Of a stretch of DNA of 64,000 bases, positions 1-9,028 are shown in pieces. Positions within the stretch are counted from its first letter, which is position 1, and every line of letters starts with the position of its first letter. Location: assembly GCA_900554305.1 (NCBI GenBank), contig USGV01000003.1:1-64000 (forward strand). Direction: 5' to 3'. The DNA is from an uncultured Mycoplasmatota bacterium. Its GTDB lineage: Bacteria; Bacillota_I; Bacilli_A; RF39; UBA660. The notes beneath the pieces were generated by a model that saw only the letters and a list, made by a program, of their open reading frames with translations, was not told the DNA's origin and ran no database searches. The position numbers and the translations under genes were made by a program.

Positions 1-32
1 ATCCTTTGAATGTAAAATATACATCCAATTAA

Positions 33-332
33 TTAGAACATTTCTTCTAAAGTAACGGATGTATATTTATCTTTGTTAATATAAATTTTTCTTTGAAATT
101 TATGTTTATATTCCATAGTTATATAATTATTATCTGATAATTCTTTTAATAGCTCAGTTATTCTTCTAGATCCTACTCCTATTAAATTACCTAAGTAACT
201 ATTATCAGCATAACAATAACCTTCTTTATATGTAAGTAATAATAATCTAGCATATAACAATTTACCACTATTTCCTATGTTCTTATCATCAGCTAAAAAC
301 ATTGGAATTTTTAAATACTTGTCAAAGTTCAT
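33..332 (-). CDS. Helix-turn-helix protein, replication-initiator-like
   Basis: A 99-residue protein. The N-terminal YLKIPMFL and GKLLYARLLLL stretches, followed by a predicted winged helix (YLGNLIGVGSRRITELLKELSDNNYI), resemble the HTH_36 / RepA-type N-terminal DNA-binding domain of plasmid and conjugative-element proteins. It is much shorter than a full initiator, so only the DNA-binding part is present. Its start overlaps the stop of the upstream short gene by 4 bases (ATGA), so the two are translationally coupled. The family assignment is by eye; it could equally be a small regulator. Confidence 0.6.
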   Translation of the reverse strand: MNFDKYLKIPMFLADDKNIGNSGKLLYARLLLLTYKEGYCYADNSYLGNLIGVGSRRITELLKELSDNNYITMEYKHKFQRKIYINKDKYTSVTLEEMF

Positions 333-499
333 TTATCAGTCTCCTTTCTTAATTCTTTAGTATTAATTTTTAGCATTTCTAAATAACCCATTTCCATTAA
401 CTGAGTCATCATTTTAGAAATAGATATTTGATAAAAATCTGCCATTAATTTAATTCTATCAAATAGTTCTATTGGTAAATATAATTTAAATATTCTCAT
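329..499 (-). CDS. Short ribbon-helix-helix-like protein
   Basis: A 56-residue protein. I place the start at the ATG at 499 because a perfect AGGAGG lies just upstream; the longer reading up to 577 has no such site. The LYLPIELFDRIKLMADFYQISISKMMTQLMEMGY pattern is what a small MetJ/Arc-type or CopG-like DNA-binding protein looks like (beta strand, then two helices). It overlaps the HTH gene by 4 bases. Together they look like a plasmid or mobile-element control module. No specific homologue is recognised. Confidence 0.5.
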   Translation of the reverse strand: MRIFKLYLPIELFDRIKLMADFYQISISKMMTQLMEMGYLEMLKINTKELRKETDK

Positions 500-842
500 A
501 ACATTCCTCCTATCTTCATTTAAATTAAACAACAAAAAAGACTTACATTTTATAAGCCTAATTACATAAAATAGCAAACAAAAGCACTCTAAAGGAGAAA
601 ATCTCCTTTAATATGTTTAAACTATAACATATGTTTTTTACCCCTTTTTATATTTCATTTTAGTTCTTTGAAATATGTTATAGTTCAAACTGTATTCATC
701 TTATATTTCTATAAGATAGGTTCTAACATAAGCCTTATATCTTACTGAGCCTCTTATAACTAACGTCCTTTGACTCTTTAGTTAAGTGTTACTGTGTACA
801 TTCCGTTTGAGTATTCTTGATATATTAGATAATTTAACTCTT
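500..842. other. Gene-free stretch with inverted repeats
   Basis: No coding signal on either strand. It holds a small perfect hairpin (AAAGGAGA at 591-598 pairing with TCTCCTTT at 602-609) and the longer inverted repeat at 615-690, listed separately. Downstream of the truncated PLD gene (690-842) no remnant of the missing helicase part is readable. Confidence 0.6.
615..690. repeat. 18-bp inverted repeat upstream of the HTH module
   Basis: The left arm GTTTAAACTATAACATAT (615-632) and the right arm (673-690) are reverse complements with a single mismatch, separated by 40 bases. The position upstream of two DNA-binding-protein genes suggests an operator or a replication/recombination site. That role is inference. 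Confidence 0.65.
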
Positions 843-1487
843 CTAATATCTTAATTCTTTTAATGCTTTTCGTTGCATTGAATTTGGAACAATATTTTGA
901 GTCATAGGATTAATGTAGTCCATATCCCATTTTTCTATTGCGTAATCTAAAATAATTGAATACTTTTTAATTATTTCATCTGTTAAATCAAAAGTTCTTT
1001 CCCACAAAAAATTAAATTCATCTTTTGCTTTATTCATTGATTCAAGTTCATTATTCGAAATTAAAGATATATTCCACTCTATATTTTTTAATAGAGCAAA
1101 TCTTGTGATATTAGATGATCCAACTATAATTTCAATTGAGTCTTCATATTCAAATAAATATCCTTTTGAATGGAAGCCATTATCATCAAAACAATTAAAA
1201 TCTAAATGACATTCAAAATTTGAATACTTTCTCTGCCATTCATTAAAAATTTTTAGTGAAGCAATATCAGTAAAATTTTGATAAGTAGATGTGATTATTT
1301 TACCCTTAACACCACGTTCTAACGCTTCTTCTATTTCTCTTTCAAATAAAATAAGTCCTGCTTTTTTTATAAAACTTACCGAAAAATAAAATGATTTGCA
1401 TTTTTTTAAGCTTTCTTTAATCTTATTTAAAAATTTAATATTGCTATAGTTTGTTAAAAATAAATCTCTCATATACTTCAACTCCAT
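843..1487 (-). pseudogene. PLD-type nuclease domain, remnant of a DUF3427-like helicase
   Basis: A 214-residue phospholipase D-superfamily domain with the HSKGYLFEY (HxK) and GSSNIT motifs of the HKD active site. In the larger family this domain is followed by a superfamily 2 helicase, whose start normally reads like NSMQxxALxxLxxLR then a GTGKT Walker A. Here the protein reaches NSMQRKALKELRY and stops exactly where the helicase should begin. No Walker A is readable downstream. I infer a deletion that left the nuclease head; a functional stand-alone nuclease cannot be excluded. Confidence 0.65.
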
Positions 1488-1507
1488 ATTTAAATTATAA
1501 CATAAAA

Positions 1508-1531
1508 AAACTCGTGTTTTTTATCGAGTTT
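1508..1531 (-). terminator. Intrinsic terminator after the Avs-like gene
   Basis: The stem AAACTCG/CGAGTTT is followed on the minus strand by a T-run. It lies between the end of the large STAND gene and the PLD remnant, so the defence operon ends here. Confidence 0.75.
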
Positions 1532-1557
1532 CTTTTAGTGTATTAAAATTTTCCATA

Positions 1558-4500
1558 CTAGAGATTTACAATTTCTCTGCTTAGTTTTCTAATAGATCCA
1601 ATATGCTTAATAAACATTTCATCCCACAAATCTAAACACATAATCTTTACATGTTCCAAATTAGTATTACTAACCTCATCAAATAACCTTATAATTATGT
1701 AGTTAAGATCATCATATGCATAATTATGTTCTGGATTATTTTTATCATATTGTTCAATCGCTTCTTTTGTAATTTTAAATATAATTTCATCATACATATT
1801 TAAATTAATCCCTTCTTTTTTTATCCAATGTATAAATGGCTCAACTAAATCTTGTGATTTTTTAGACTTAAATATTGCTAAAATAAAATCACAATCATCA
1901 TCAAGATTTATTCTTTGGTTATTAAATAATCGATATGGATTAACTTTTATATTATCTAAAGAAAGTAATTTTACTATTTCTGTCTTACATTGTTCTTTAT
2001 ATTCTTCAGTATTTAAATACTCTATAAACATTTCCATAATTTGATTTTTAACTATATCATCTTGGATTATATTAATATAATCTTGAAATTCATTATAAGC
2101 TAAAAACATGTCAACAATTAATGTAGAGAAAATCACTTTAGAATTTTTACTAGTTGATTTTAATCCACTTAAAACAATTTTTGTAATTTTTTCTCTTAAC
2201 GACTCGCATTTATCATATGTACAATATAATATATTTCTATTATTTCTAAAATAATATATTTCATTATTTTCAAATAATTTTAATATTCTTTCAGTAGCAT
2301 AATTTAAATCATATTTTAAAATTGGATGTAACATAAACATAACTGAAAATCTTACATATTCATCTTCAGAGATACACATTTCATTAATAATTTCTTTAAA
2401 CATTTCATAGTTAACACTATTATCCCATAAAAGTTTAGCAACCGCTTCAGAAAACTTTCCAATTGTGGAATTAATTGCAATAAGTTCATATTCCAATGCT
2501 ATATCTCTTTCATCATCATGTTTAAAATAATTCTTTTGAATTAACCCTCTTTTTATATCTTCATATATTTGAATTAATAAGTAAATAATTTCTTTAGACC
2601 AATCTGTATTTTGTTTTCTTGATATTATTTCACAAATATAAGGAGCTAGTTCATAGTTATCGTTTCTATAATCTATTGTTAAAAACAATTTCTCTAATAA
2701 TTCATTTGAAACACACTCTAATTGTTCCGAACAAGCTATTGAACTATATAAAGTTATAATATATTCTTTTAATATATAATTCGTATTATTTATAAATAGT
2801 TCAATAAATCTAATCGGTTCTTTTTTTATATTGAAAGATAATGTTGATTGAAACTCATATAAACTACTTTCCACAAACGTAGAATTTTTTTCATAAAATT
2901 TTGTTTTACGATTATTAATTATTTTTTTATTTGAAAGAATTTTTAACCAGCTTTTGTCACTCAATTCTTTTTGAGCAATTGGTGAAACTACACTACCACT
3001 TTCGAAAAAATGATTATTAAATTTTGGGCTTATCTTGTAATTATATTTTCTATTTAAAACTTGTCGTAAATCCTCTGCTTTTTTAGACATCTTACCGATC
3101 GGAATTATATTTAAAATTTCATGTTGAAAATCTCCCCAATAGCTTAAATACATACATGCTGTAAAATTTTCTTTTTTTACTGACATATAGTATTTATATT
3201 GTTCTACCATATTATTTTGTTTATAATTTAATAAGTTAGTTTCTATTATATTCAATGTTGTGTTATCACATTTATCAATAAATTTAATTATAATTTTTTT
3301 AAGAAGACTTATTGATTGTGAAGAACCACTAGTAAACTCAAAACAGTTATTATCTATATTCGTGAATAAATATTTTAATATTTTATTTGACTCTTCATCC
3401 GGAAGATTCAATAACCCAAATAAAATTAGTTCGTTATGTACTATAAATCCTTTATTTAAATATGGTGAAAATATATCATAAAATTTTTTATAATCTTCTT
3501 TTATTAAATTAACAGTTGCCATTTTTAATAACGAAATAATTATTCTTTGAATATTCTTTTCATTGTATTTTTCCTTTTTCCAATCATATACATTGTATTC
3601 ATTTGTTTCCAGTGGTAATAAAGGTAATAAAGTTTTTAGTACAAATGCATCACCCTTTATTTTCATATTTTCCTCATATTCAATAATTGAATTTTCATAT
3701 TTTATATGTTTTTTACTTAATGGCAATTTTCTTCCTAACAATTCGACTATTTTTATAGCTCTTATTTCATTATATTTTATCAATTCATCCAAATTCAAAT
3801 AACATCGCTCTAATAAATCATCATATTTTTCATATATATTTAGTCTAAGTTCGAATAATTCATCTGTATCATAATACATTTCTAATGGAAAACATTTATA
3901 TAATTCTCTATCCAACTGTTCTTCTTTAAACAAGTATTTTTTTATAAAATCAACTTCATCATTTTGTAAATTCATATCAATACTTTTAAATAAAGATACT
4001 ATAAATGTAGTTTTTTGTTCACTTATCCATTTATCAAAAATACCATTTTTTACAAGTAATGCTATCATATTTTCATGATTCATAAAAACTGTATTAAAAT
4101 AATCTTCTACAAATTCATCTTTAAGATAATTCTCAAGAATATATTTTTCAAGATTATTAGAAACATTTTGAACTAATCCTAGAACTTCAAATGCTGTATA
4201 TTTTATATATGCTCTTATTTTGTTTGAATTTAATATTATGTCTATAGCTTCAATAAACTTATTTTGATCTATTTCACATAATATTTCCAAAAACATTTGT
4301 AATTGATATCTTACACTCGGAACTTGATTATCCTTTTCCCCTATTAATATTTCGATTGATTCACCACTAAAATAACTATTAATCATTTTTTCCACACAAT
4401 AGTAATCAAAAATACTTTGATGAGAAAAAGACAATATATTATTATTTTCTATAAAAAATTCTTTTGAACAAAGGTAACTTATAACATTAGAATCAATGTT

Positions 4501-6090
4501 ATTTATCAATACTCTATTAATTGAAAGCATATTATATTTTTTCATTTTATCTACTATAGTATTTCTGGCAGTCAATAATTCTTTAGAATCAAGTCCAATT
4601 TTTAGTGATTCAAAGGAAATATCATCCCACCATCTATTAATTAAATCCTTTATACTACTAATGCTATCATATTCATCATTAATATTTGCTTTTTTCCACA
4701 AAAATAAGTTACTCGGGATTTTTAACATATTTTTAACTTTGGAGTTATATCTCGAATAATTTTTCCCAACCACTTTTTCTACGTCAGCATCTTTCAAAGT
4801 TTCCAACTTTATTTTTTTCCATAAATTATCATTTATCTTTTTAGAATCAATTAGTTTATTAATATTAACATCATTTTCATAATCAAAGGTACGACACGCC
4901 ATAATTATTGATATTTTCTTATTTCTTGTTAAATTTATTTTGCTTACTTCATCTATTAAACTTGAACAAATATCCATAGCATCTCTACTATGTACACTTG
5001 TCCATCTAAGTGCATCAAGCTGGTCTAAAATTAAAACACAATTTTCATCTTTAGAAAATTTATCTAAACAATAAACTAATGACATTGTAAATCCCAAACT
5101 TTTACTCCAATCAACAACATTATTTTTGGGCGTTTTTCTATCTAATTTTATAGCTAAATATGTAATATGATTTTCTTTAAAATAATTTGTTAATCCATAC
5201 ATTATTCCACTTTTACCATACCCTGCTTTCCCAAGAATTAATGTTGAATTGCAATCTAAAGTATTATTTACTATTTCATTTAATTCTTCTCTTTCTATAT
5301 ATGAATCATTAATTAACGTTAAACTATTTTTAAATTCTTCATTTAGGGTTTTTAATACCGGAAAATTAATCTTATCATTGGATAAATCATTTATTACGAT
5401 TCCTTCTTTATCAAAAAAATTATACAAAAATTTATTGTCTATTTCTTTTCCCATTATTTCTTCATTACATACTAGATCAACAAATTTACAATATATTTCT
5501 TCTTCATTTCCAATAAACAATTTTTTTATATAAATTAATATAATCTCTCTTAACATTTCATCAGGAATTTGCTCAATAGTAGTTCTTGATAGATATCCCA
5601 TAGAAATCCTGACATCATTTATAACTTCGTAATTTAAATCAAGATATTTACAATATTTTTTATAATCGCTAAATGTACCTTCAGATGTCTTTATTTGATT
5701 TTCCAGAAATTTATCTGGATCACCATCATTGTCTTTAGCACGTCTGCATAAATCTGCTAAACTATTAAACGTTATTGGAGTTTGTAAAGCAACGCAGTTT
5801 TTTTCATTTGCATCTAAATGTATTTTCCACTTTTGTAATAACTTATATTTATTAAAATCGCCAAAAGACCAATCATCATTACTTAAATTTCTCTGTTTAC
5901 ATTGTATATATTTCTTTGTTCCATCATTGTTATTTACGAGGATATCTGTTGCTATTTCATCCTGTCCTAACCCTTCAAATAAACAACTCTTAGTTTTCTC
6001 CTCAACCACCTCTAATATTGCTTTTATGATGCAATTTCTTTCATAGCGATTTCCGAGTTTATCATTTCTTCCACCAACTTCATTTGACAT
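1558..6090 (-). CDS. Avs-like STAND NTPase with N-terminal PD-(D/E)xK nuclease
   Basis: 1510 residues. The N-terminus has a Mrr/DUF4297-like restriction nuclease core: D49, then YIQCK with Q63 and K65. An NTPase follows, with Walker A GKAGYGKS (287-294), Walker B VLILDQLD (about 352-359) and an ACRTFD sensor-like motif (about 398-403). The remaining roughly 1000 residues are helical, repeat-like and without catalytic motifs. Nuclease-STAND-helical sensor is the layout of AVAST/Avs antiphage proteins, where the C-terminal repeats recognise a viral protein and trigger the nuclease. The length fits Avs2-Avs4. Which subtype, and whether it is active, is not shown. AGGAGG precedes the start, 13 bases after the AbiEii stop, so it shares the AbiE operon. 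Confidence 0.75.
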   Translation of the reverse strand: MSNEVGGRNDKLGNRYERNCIIKAILEVVEEKTKSCLFEGLGQDEIATDILVNNNDGTKKYIQCKQRNLSNDDWSFGDFNKYKLLQKWKIHLDANEKNCVALQTPITFNSLADLCRRAKDNDGDPDKFLENQIKTSEGTFSDYKKYCKYLDLNYEVINDVRISMGYLSRTTIEQIPDEMLREIILIYIKKLFIGNEEEIYCKFVDLVCNEEIMGKEIDNKFLYNFFDKEGIVINDLSNDKINFPVLKTLNEEFKNSLTLINDSYIEREELNEIVNNTLDCNSTLILGKAGYGKSGIMYGLTNYFKENHITYLAIKLDRKTPKNNVVDWSKSLGFTMSLVYCLDKFSKDENCVLILDQLDALRWTSVHSRDAMDICSSLIDEVSKINLTRNKKISIIMACRTFDYENDVNINKLIDSKKINDNLWKKIKLETLKDADVEKVVGKNYSRYNSKVKNMLKIPSNLFLWKKANINDEYDSISSIKDLINRWWDDISFESLKIGLDSKELLTARNTIVDKMKKYNMLSINRVLINNIDSNVISYLCSKEFFIENNNILSFSHQSIFDYYCVEKMINSYFSGESIEILIGEKDNQVPSVRYQLQMFLEILCEIDQNKFIEAIDIILNSNKIRAYIKYTAFEVLGLVQNVSNNLEKYILENYLKDEFVEDYFNTVFMNHENMIALLVKNGIFDKWISEQKTTFIVSLFKSIDMNLQNDEVDFIKKYLFKEEQLDRELYKCFPLEMYYDTDELFELRLNIYEKYDDLLERCYLNLDELIKYNEIRAIKIVELLGRKLPLSKKHIKYENSIIEYEENMKIKGDAFVLKTLLPLLPLETNEYNVYDWKKEKYNEKNIQRIIISLLKMATVNLIKEDYKKFYDIFSPYLNKGFIVHNELILFGLLNLPDEESNKILKYLFTNIDNNCFEFTSGSSQSISLLKKIIIKFIDKCDNTTLNIIETNLLNYKQNNMVEQYKYYMSVKKENFTACMYLSYWGDFQHEILNIIPIGKMSKKAEDLRQVLNRKYNYKISPKFNNHFFESGSVVSPIAQKELSDKSWLKILSNKKIINNRKTKFYEKNSTFVESSLYEFQSTLSFNIKKEPIRFIELFINNTNYILKEYIITLYSSIACSEQLECVSNELLEKLFLTIDYRNDNYELAPYICEIISRKQNTDWSKEIIYLLIQIYEDIKRGLIQKNYFKHDDERDIALEYELIAINSTIGKFSEAVAKLLWDNSVNYEMFKEIINEMCISEDEYVRFSVMFMLHPILKYDLNYATERILKLFENNEIYYFRNNRNILYCTYDKCESLREKITKIVLSGLKSTSKNSKVIFSTLIVDMFLAYNEFQDYINIIQDDIVKNQIMEMFIEYLNTEEYKEQCKTEIVKLLSLDNIKVNPYRLFNNQRINLDDDCDFILAIFKSKKSQDLVEPFIHWIKKEGINLNMYDEIIFKITKEAIEQYDKNNPEHNYAYDDLNYIIIRLFDEVSNTNLEHVKIMCLDLWDEMFIKHIGSIRKLSREIVNL

Positions 6091-6103
6091 TGTTTACCTC
6101 CTA

Positions 6104-6940
6104 TCATACTCTAATAGTTATTAACAAATTTATTAATTGTTCAATATACTCTAATATTTCATCATACTCAATGTCTTTAGCATAACTATATTTTTTTGAA
6201 TACATTGTCCATCTTTTTCTTAAGATATTACTTTCTTTTACTATTTTATAATTTTCAATAATATTTCCTCTAAATTCTCTTTTATTAAATGTATTTTCTA
6301 TAGCTGTTCTTAAGTTACTTTTATTTATTTTTTCGGAATCTTTACTATATATTAAATAAATATCATAGAAGTCTCTCATTCTTCCATTAAGTTCTAATCT
6401 ACTCAATATTGTCTCTAATTTTTCTGCTAATACCGTTTCGATATTATAGGCATATACATTAATATATCTATCACCAAGAAGAGGTATATATTTAAAAATA
6501 ATTGCTCTTGGAGTAATTAGATCACCTGTAGCTACATCTATATGAAATTTTTCATTAATATTTTCTAAACTTGCAACAAAATTAAATCTAAAACCTCCAT
6601 ACTCATCTTCATCTCTAATTGTATCTACATCAATTATTTTAAATGTTATATTATCATTTAAATCAATATTAATAATCTCATTAAACATTTTTACTAGAAC
6701 TTTTTCATCAAACTTTGCATTTCTAAACATTGTATCAATATCCATCGTACTTCTTGATTCAATGCCATATAATGTACTTAAATAAAATCCACCTTTAATA
6801 ACAAAGTTTTTACTATGTTTACTATTAGATAATCTTTCAATAAATCTATCATACATATAAATTCTTAATAAAGTATTAAAATCAACATTTTTTTCAATAG
6901 ATAAATTTCTTAATTTTGCTTTTAACTGCATACTATTCAT
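6104..6940 (-). CDS. abiEii: AbiEii-family nucleotidyltransferase toxin
   Basis: 278 residues. The nucleotidyltransferase signature KGGFYLS (about 49-55) is followed by STMDIDT with the D67-x-D69 pair, as in AbiEii/AbiGii toxins (DNA polymerase beta fold), which act with the antitoxin AbiEi in abortive phage infection. The later block AEKLETILSR is also typical. The start overlaps the antitoxin stop by 8 bases; a second ATG three codons in is an alternative. The antitoxin is encoded first, as expected for type IV toxin-antitoxin pairs. Confidence 0.85.
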   Translation of the reverse strand: MNSMQLKAKLRNLSIEKNVDFNTLLRIYMYDRFIERLSNSKHSKNFVIKGGFYLSTLYGIESRSTMDIDTMFRNAKFDEKVLVKMFNEIINIDLNDNITFKIIDVDTIRDEDEYGGFRFNFVASLENINEKFHIDVATGDLITPRAIIFKYIPLLGDRYINVYAYNIETVLAEKLETILSRLELNGRMRDFYDIYLIYSKDSEKINKSNLRTAIENTFNKREFRGNIIENYKIVKESNILRKRWTMYSKKYSYAKDIEYDEILEYIEQLINLLITIRV

Positions 6941-7559
6941 ACATCATACCTACATATTCCATTACTATTTCTTTAATACCCAGTTTTTCAGCATAGATAG
7001 ATAGTTTAGCAATGTCTTTATCTTTTCTTTTAATATATTCTCTAACACTATGCTTAATAAGTTCTGAATCCATTCTATTTTTAGATCTGAGAATGTCACA
7101 AATACATCTTTCCATATCATAAGCTTTTACTTTATTTCCCATAGGTGTTTTAACTTTTGTAAGTCCAAGTTCATAATTATGATTATCTACATAAAAAACA
7201 TTATGTTTTTTTAAATGTACACTATTATAATTCCTTTTAACAGTTATATCATAAATATCATTTGGGGCTTTTATAGATAGTCCATGAAAATAAAGTGCAG
7301 TCATATGGGAAAAAATAACATTAGGCATACTTAAACTAAAAACATAATAATTATCTTCTATTTTATTAGAATCAATATATATACCTGAAGATACCTTTTC
7401 TATAATCCCTTTTTCTTGCATAATTGAAAGATACATTCTATGTATATCAAACATATCTAGTTCTTTAGAAGTAATATAACCATTATTTTTTTTCATTAAT
7501 TCTTGAATAATTTCAATATTGCTTTTATCTTTAAATTCTTTTAGAGTAATCTTTTCCAT
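6933..7559 (-). CDS. abiEi: AbiEi-family antitoxin and repressor
   Basis: 208 residues. An N-terminal winged helix (GYITSKELDMFDIHRMYLSIMQEKGIIEKVSSGIYI) precedes the AbiEi domain (FSHMTALYFHGLS ... VKRNY). AbiEi proteins neutralise AbiEii and repress their own promoter by binding inverted repeats. This gene is first in the AbiEi-AbiEii-Avs operon and sits directly behind a consensus promoter spanned by such a repeat. Confidence 0.85.
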   Translation of the reverse strand: MEKITLKEFKDKSNIEIIQELMKKNNGYITSKELDMFDIHRMYLSIMQEKGIIEKVSSGIYIDSNKIEDNYYVFSLSMPNVIFSHMTALYFHGLSIKAPNDIYDITVKRNYNSVHLKKHNVFYVDNHNYELGLTKVKTPMGNKVKAYDMERCICDILRSKNRMDSELIKHSVREYIKRKDKDIAKLSIYAEKLGIKEIVMEYVGMMYE

Positions 7560-7581
7560 ATTATCACCTTTTTGACATTCC

Positions 7582-7617
7582 TACTGAAATTATATATTTA
7601 TTCAGTAATTTTGTCAA
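7582..7617 (-). promoter_or_regulatory. abiE promoter with overlapping inverted-repeat operator
   Basis: On the minus strand TTGACA (7617-7612), a 17-base spacer and TATAAT (7594-7589) form a perfect consensus promoter. The inverted repeat TACTGAA (7582-7588) / TTCAGTA (7601-7607) brackets the -10 box. Occupation would block RNA polymerase, which fits autorepression by AbiEi as known for other AbiE systems. The identity of the bound protein is inferred. Confidence 0.8.
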
Positions 7618-7654
7618 GTTCGGCATATAAAGTTTTTAAAAATGCTATTACATG

Positions 7655-7663
7655 TGTTATAAT
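7655..7663 (+). promoter_or_regulatory. Extended -10 promoter for the membrane-protein gene
   Basis: TGTTATAAT (TGn plus TATAAT) about 25 bases before the downstream gene. The -35 region is weak. It is divergent from the abiE promoter. Confidence 0.55.
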
Positions 7664-7688
7664 AGAAAACATTTAGAAGGTGATTTAT

Positions 7689-8372
7689 TTGTTTAAAAAC
7701 ATTGAAAAAAATTATAAAAAGAACTTAAGAGAAAGTAAATTTAATAAATATTATTGGACTATTGCATTAACATTAATGTTTATTTCTTTAGTATTTAAAA
7801 TGCCAAATAATATTAAAGCATATTTTATTTATATTTCACTTTTTATTTTAGTAATTATATATTTCGGAGTTGATTTTGTTAAAATTACTAAAAATTACAC
7901 CATTAATAAAAAAACTACATTTTTAACTAAATTTAAAATTTATATTAAAGAAGTGGAAAATCAAAATATAAATAATCTTATATTATTACTTAAACAATAT
8001 AATTTTAAAACAAAAAACGATTTAAAAATGGCAATTGACTACTACAATAGTGAAAAACCAATTAAAGTTGAATCTAATTACTTAGGATGGATTGTGTCTA
8101 TTGCATTAACCTTATCTTCATTTATAGAAATCGCATATAATACTGAAACTCAAGCAATAGACACTACTAAGATATCTGTTATACTAGGTTCTACAGCAGG
8201 AATAATAATCGTATTTTTAATATCTATAATTTTTTTAAATTTTTTCATAAACTCAGTTGTTATTTCAAAGAAAAGATTACACTCAAATTTAAGCGAAGAC
8301 TTAACATATATATATTTAAATTTTGACAAATATAAAAATCAATTATCAAAACAAAACAATCCTAAAAAATAG
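7689..8372 (+). CDS. Four-helix membrane protein of unknown function
   Basis: 227 residues from the TTG at 7689. I prefer this start because AGAAGGTGA (7675-7683) sits 5 bases upstream; the GTG at 7680 lies inside that site. Two hydrophobic hairpins are visible: about residues 20-60 (ALTLMFISLVF, FIYISLFILVIIYF) and about 130-195 (WIVSIALTLSSFI, VILGSTAGIIIVFLISIIFLNFF), with a basic, Lys-rich middle. No motif is recognised. Its place inside a defence island makes a membrane-acting defence role possible but unsupported. Confidence 0.6.
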   Translation: MFKNIEKNYKKNLRESKFNKYYWTIALTLMFISLVFKMPNNIKAYFIYISLFILVIIYFGVDFVKITKNYTINKKTTFLTKFKIYIKEVENQNINNLILLLKQYNFKTKNDLKMAIDYYNSEKPIKVESNYLGWIVSIALTLSSFIEIAYNTETQAIDTTKISVILGSTAGIIIVFLISIIFLNFFINSVVISKKRLHSNLSEDLTYIYLNFDKYKNQLSKQNNPKK

Positions 8373-8382
8373 GATTGTTTTT
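8354..8382 (+). terminator. Intrinsic terminator
   Basis: The stem AACAATCCTA (8355-8364) / TAGGATTGTT (8370-8379) is followed by T residues. It overlaps the stop codon of the membrane-protein gene. Confidence 0.8.
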
Positions 8383-8531
8383 AGTTATGGTGATGCTAAC
8401 TTAATCAAATTAACTTTACATTATCTGGGAACGTTTGCTTTCTATTCCAACTGTATTTCACATTGAGTCATAATACTTTGCATAAGTTACTTTTTTATCA
8501 ATAATATTATGGTGATATTCATTTAATGTAT

Positions 8532-8945
8532 TTAATTTACAGTCTCTTCTAATTTTTCAACAAACTTGTTATATAAGTTCTCGTTATTATTATTTATTAG
8601 ATCAGCTTCTAATAATTCTTTACCTTTTCTTTTCAAAATCCGCATTATTCCAACTCTTACTAATGAGTGTCTTATATTTAAAAGCCATTGTTTATAACTA
8701 TTGTTCGGACTATTAAACTCTGTTATTTGAAAACCTCTTAATCTTTTTTCTAAATTTTCAAGATGATCTAAATCTTCTTTATATTTATATATTATTTTTT
8801 CTATTAAATTTTTATCAAATGGAATAATGCCATTAATCATATTATCTATTGTAAACAAATCATTAATATATTCAGCATCTTCTTTACTATCCTTTACTTC
8901 ATCTATTTTTTTAATAAGACTCATAATTGCATTGGTTTCAATCAT
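8532..8945 (-). CDS. Small helical protein, unknown
   Basis: 137 residues from the ATG at 8945, preceded by AAAGGAGGAA at 8951-8960; the longer reading up to 8978 has no ribosome binding site. The protein is mostly charged helix (KYKEDLDHLENLEKRLRG) with a conserved-looking NSPNNSYKQWLLNIRHSLVRVGIMRILKRKGKELLEA segment. There is no membrane segment or signal peptide. I do not recognise a family. It may be an accessory-island gene. Confidence 0.55.
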   Translation of the reverse strand: MIETNAIMSLIKKIDEVKDSKEDAEYINDLFTIDNMINGIIPFDKNLIEKIIYKYKEDLDHLENLEKRLRGFQITEFNSPNNSYKQWLLNIRHSLVRVGIMRILKRKGKELLEADLINNNNENLYNKFVEKLEETVN

Positions 8946-9028
8946 TATATTTCCTCCTTTCATAAAATTACTTAACATTATTATAAACCATAAAAAGCAT
9001 AAAAAAGTATAAATACAATAAAAGATTT

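Noticed and set aside
3260..6046. Several plus-strand frames of 73-105 codons opposite the Avs-like gene
   Set aside because: They are antisense shadows of a long real gene, rich in Phe/Ser/Leu from AT-rich complement, without start signals.
8373..8531. RNA gene or extra small gene between the two unknown island genes
   Set aside because: No stable hairpin beyond the upstream terminator, no start with a binding site and no long frame.
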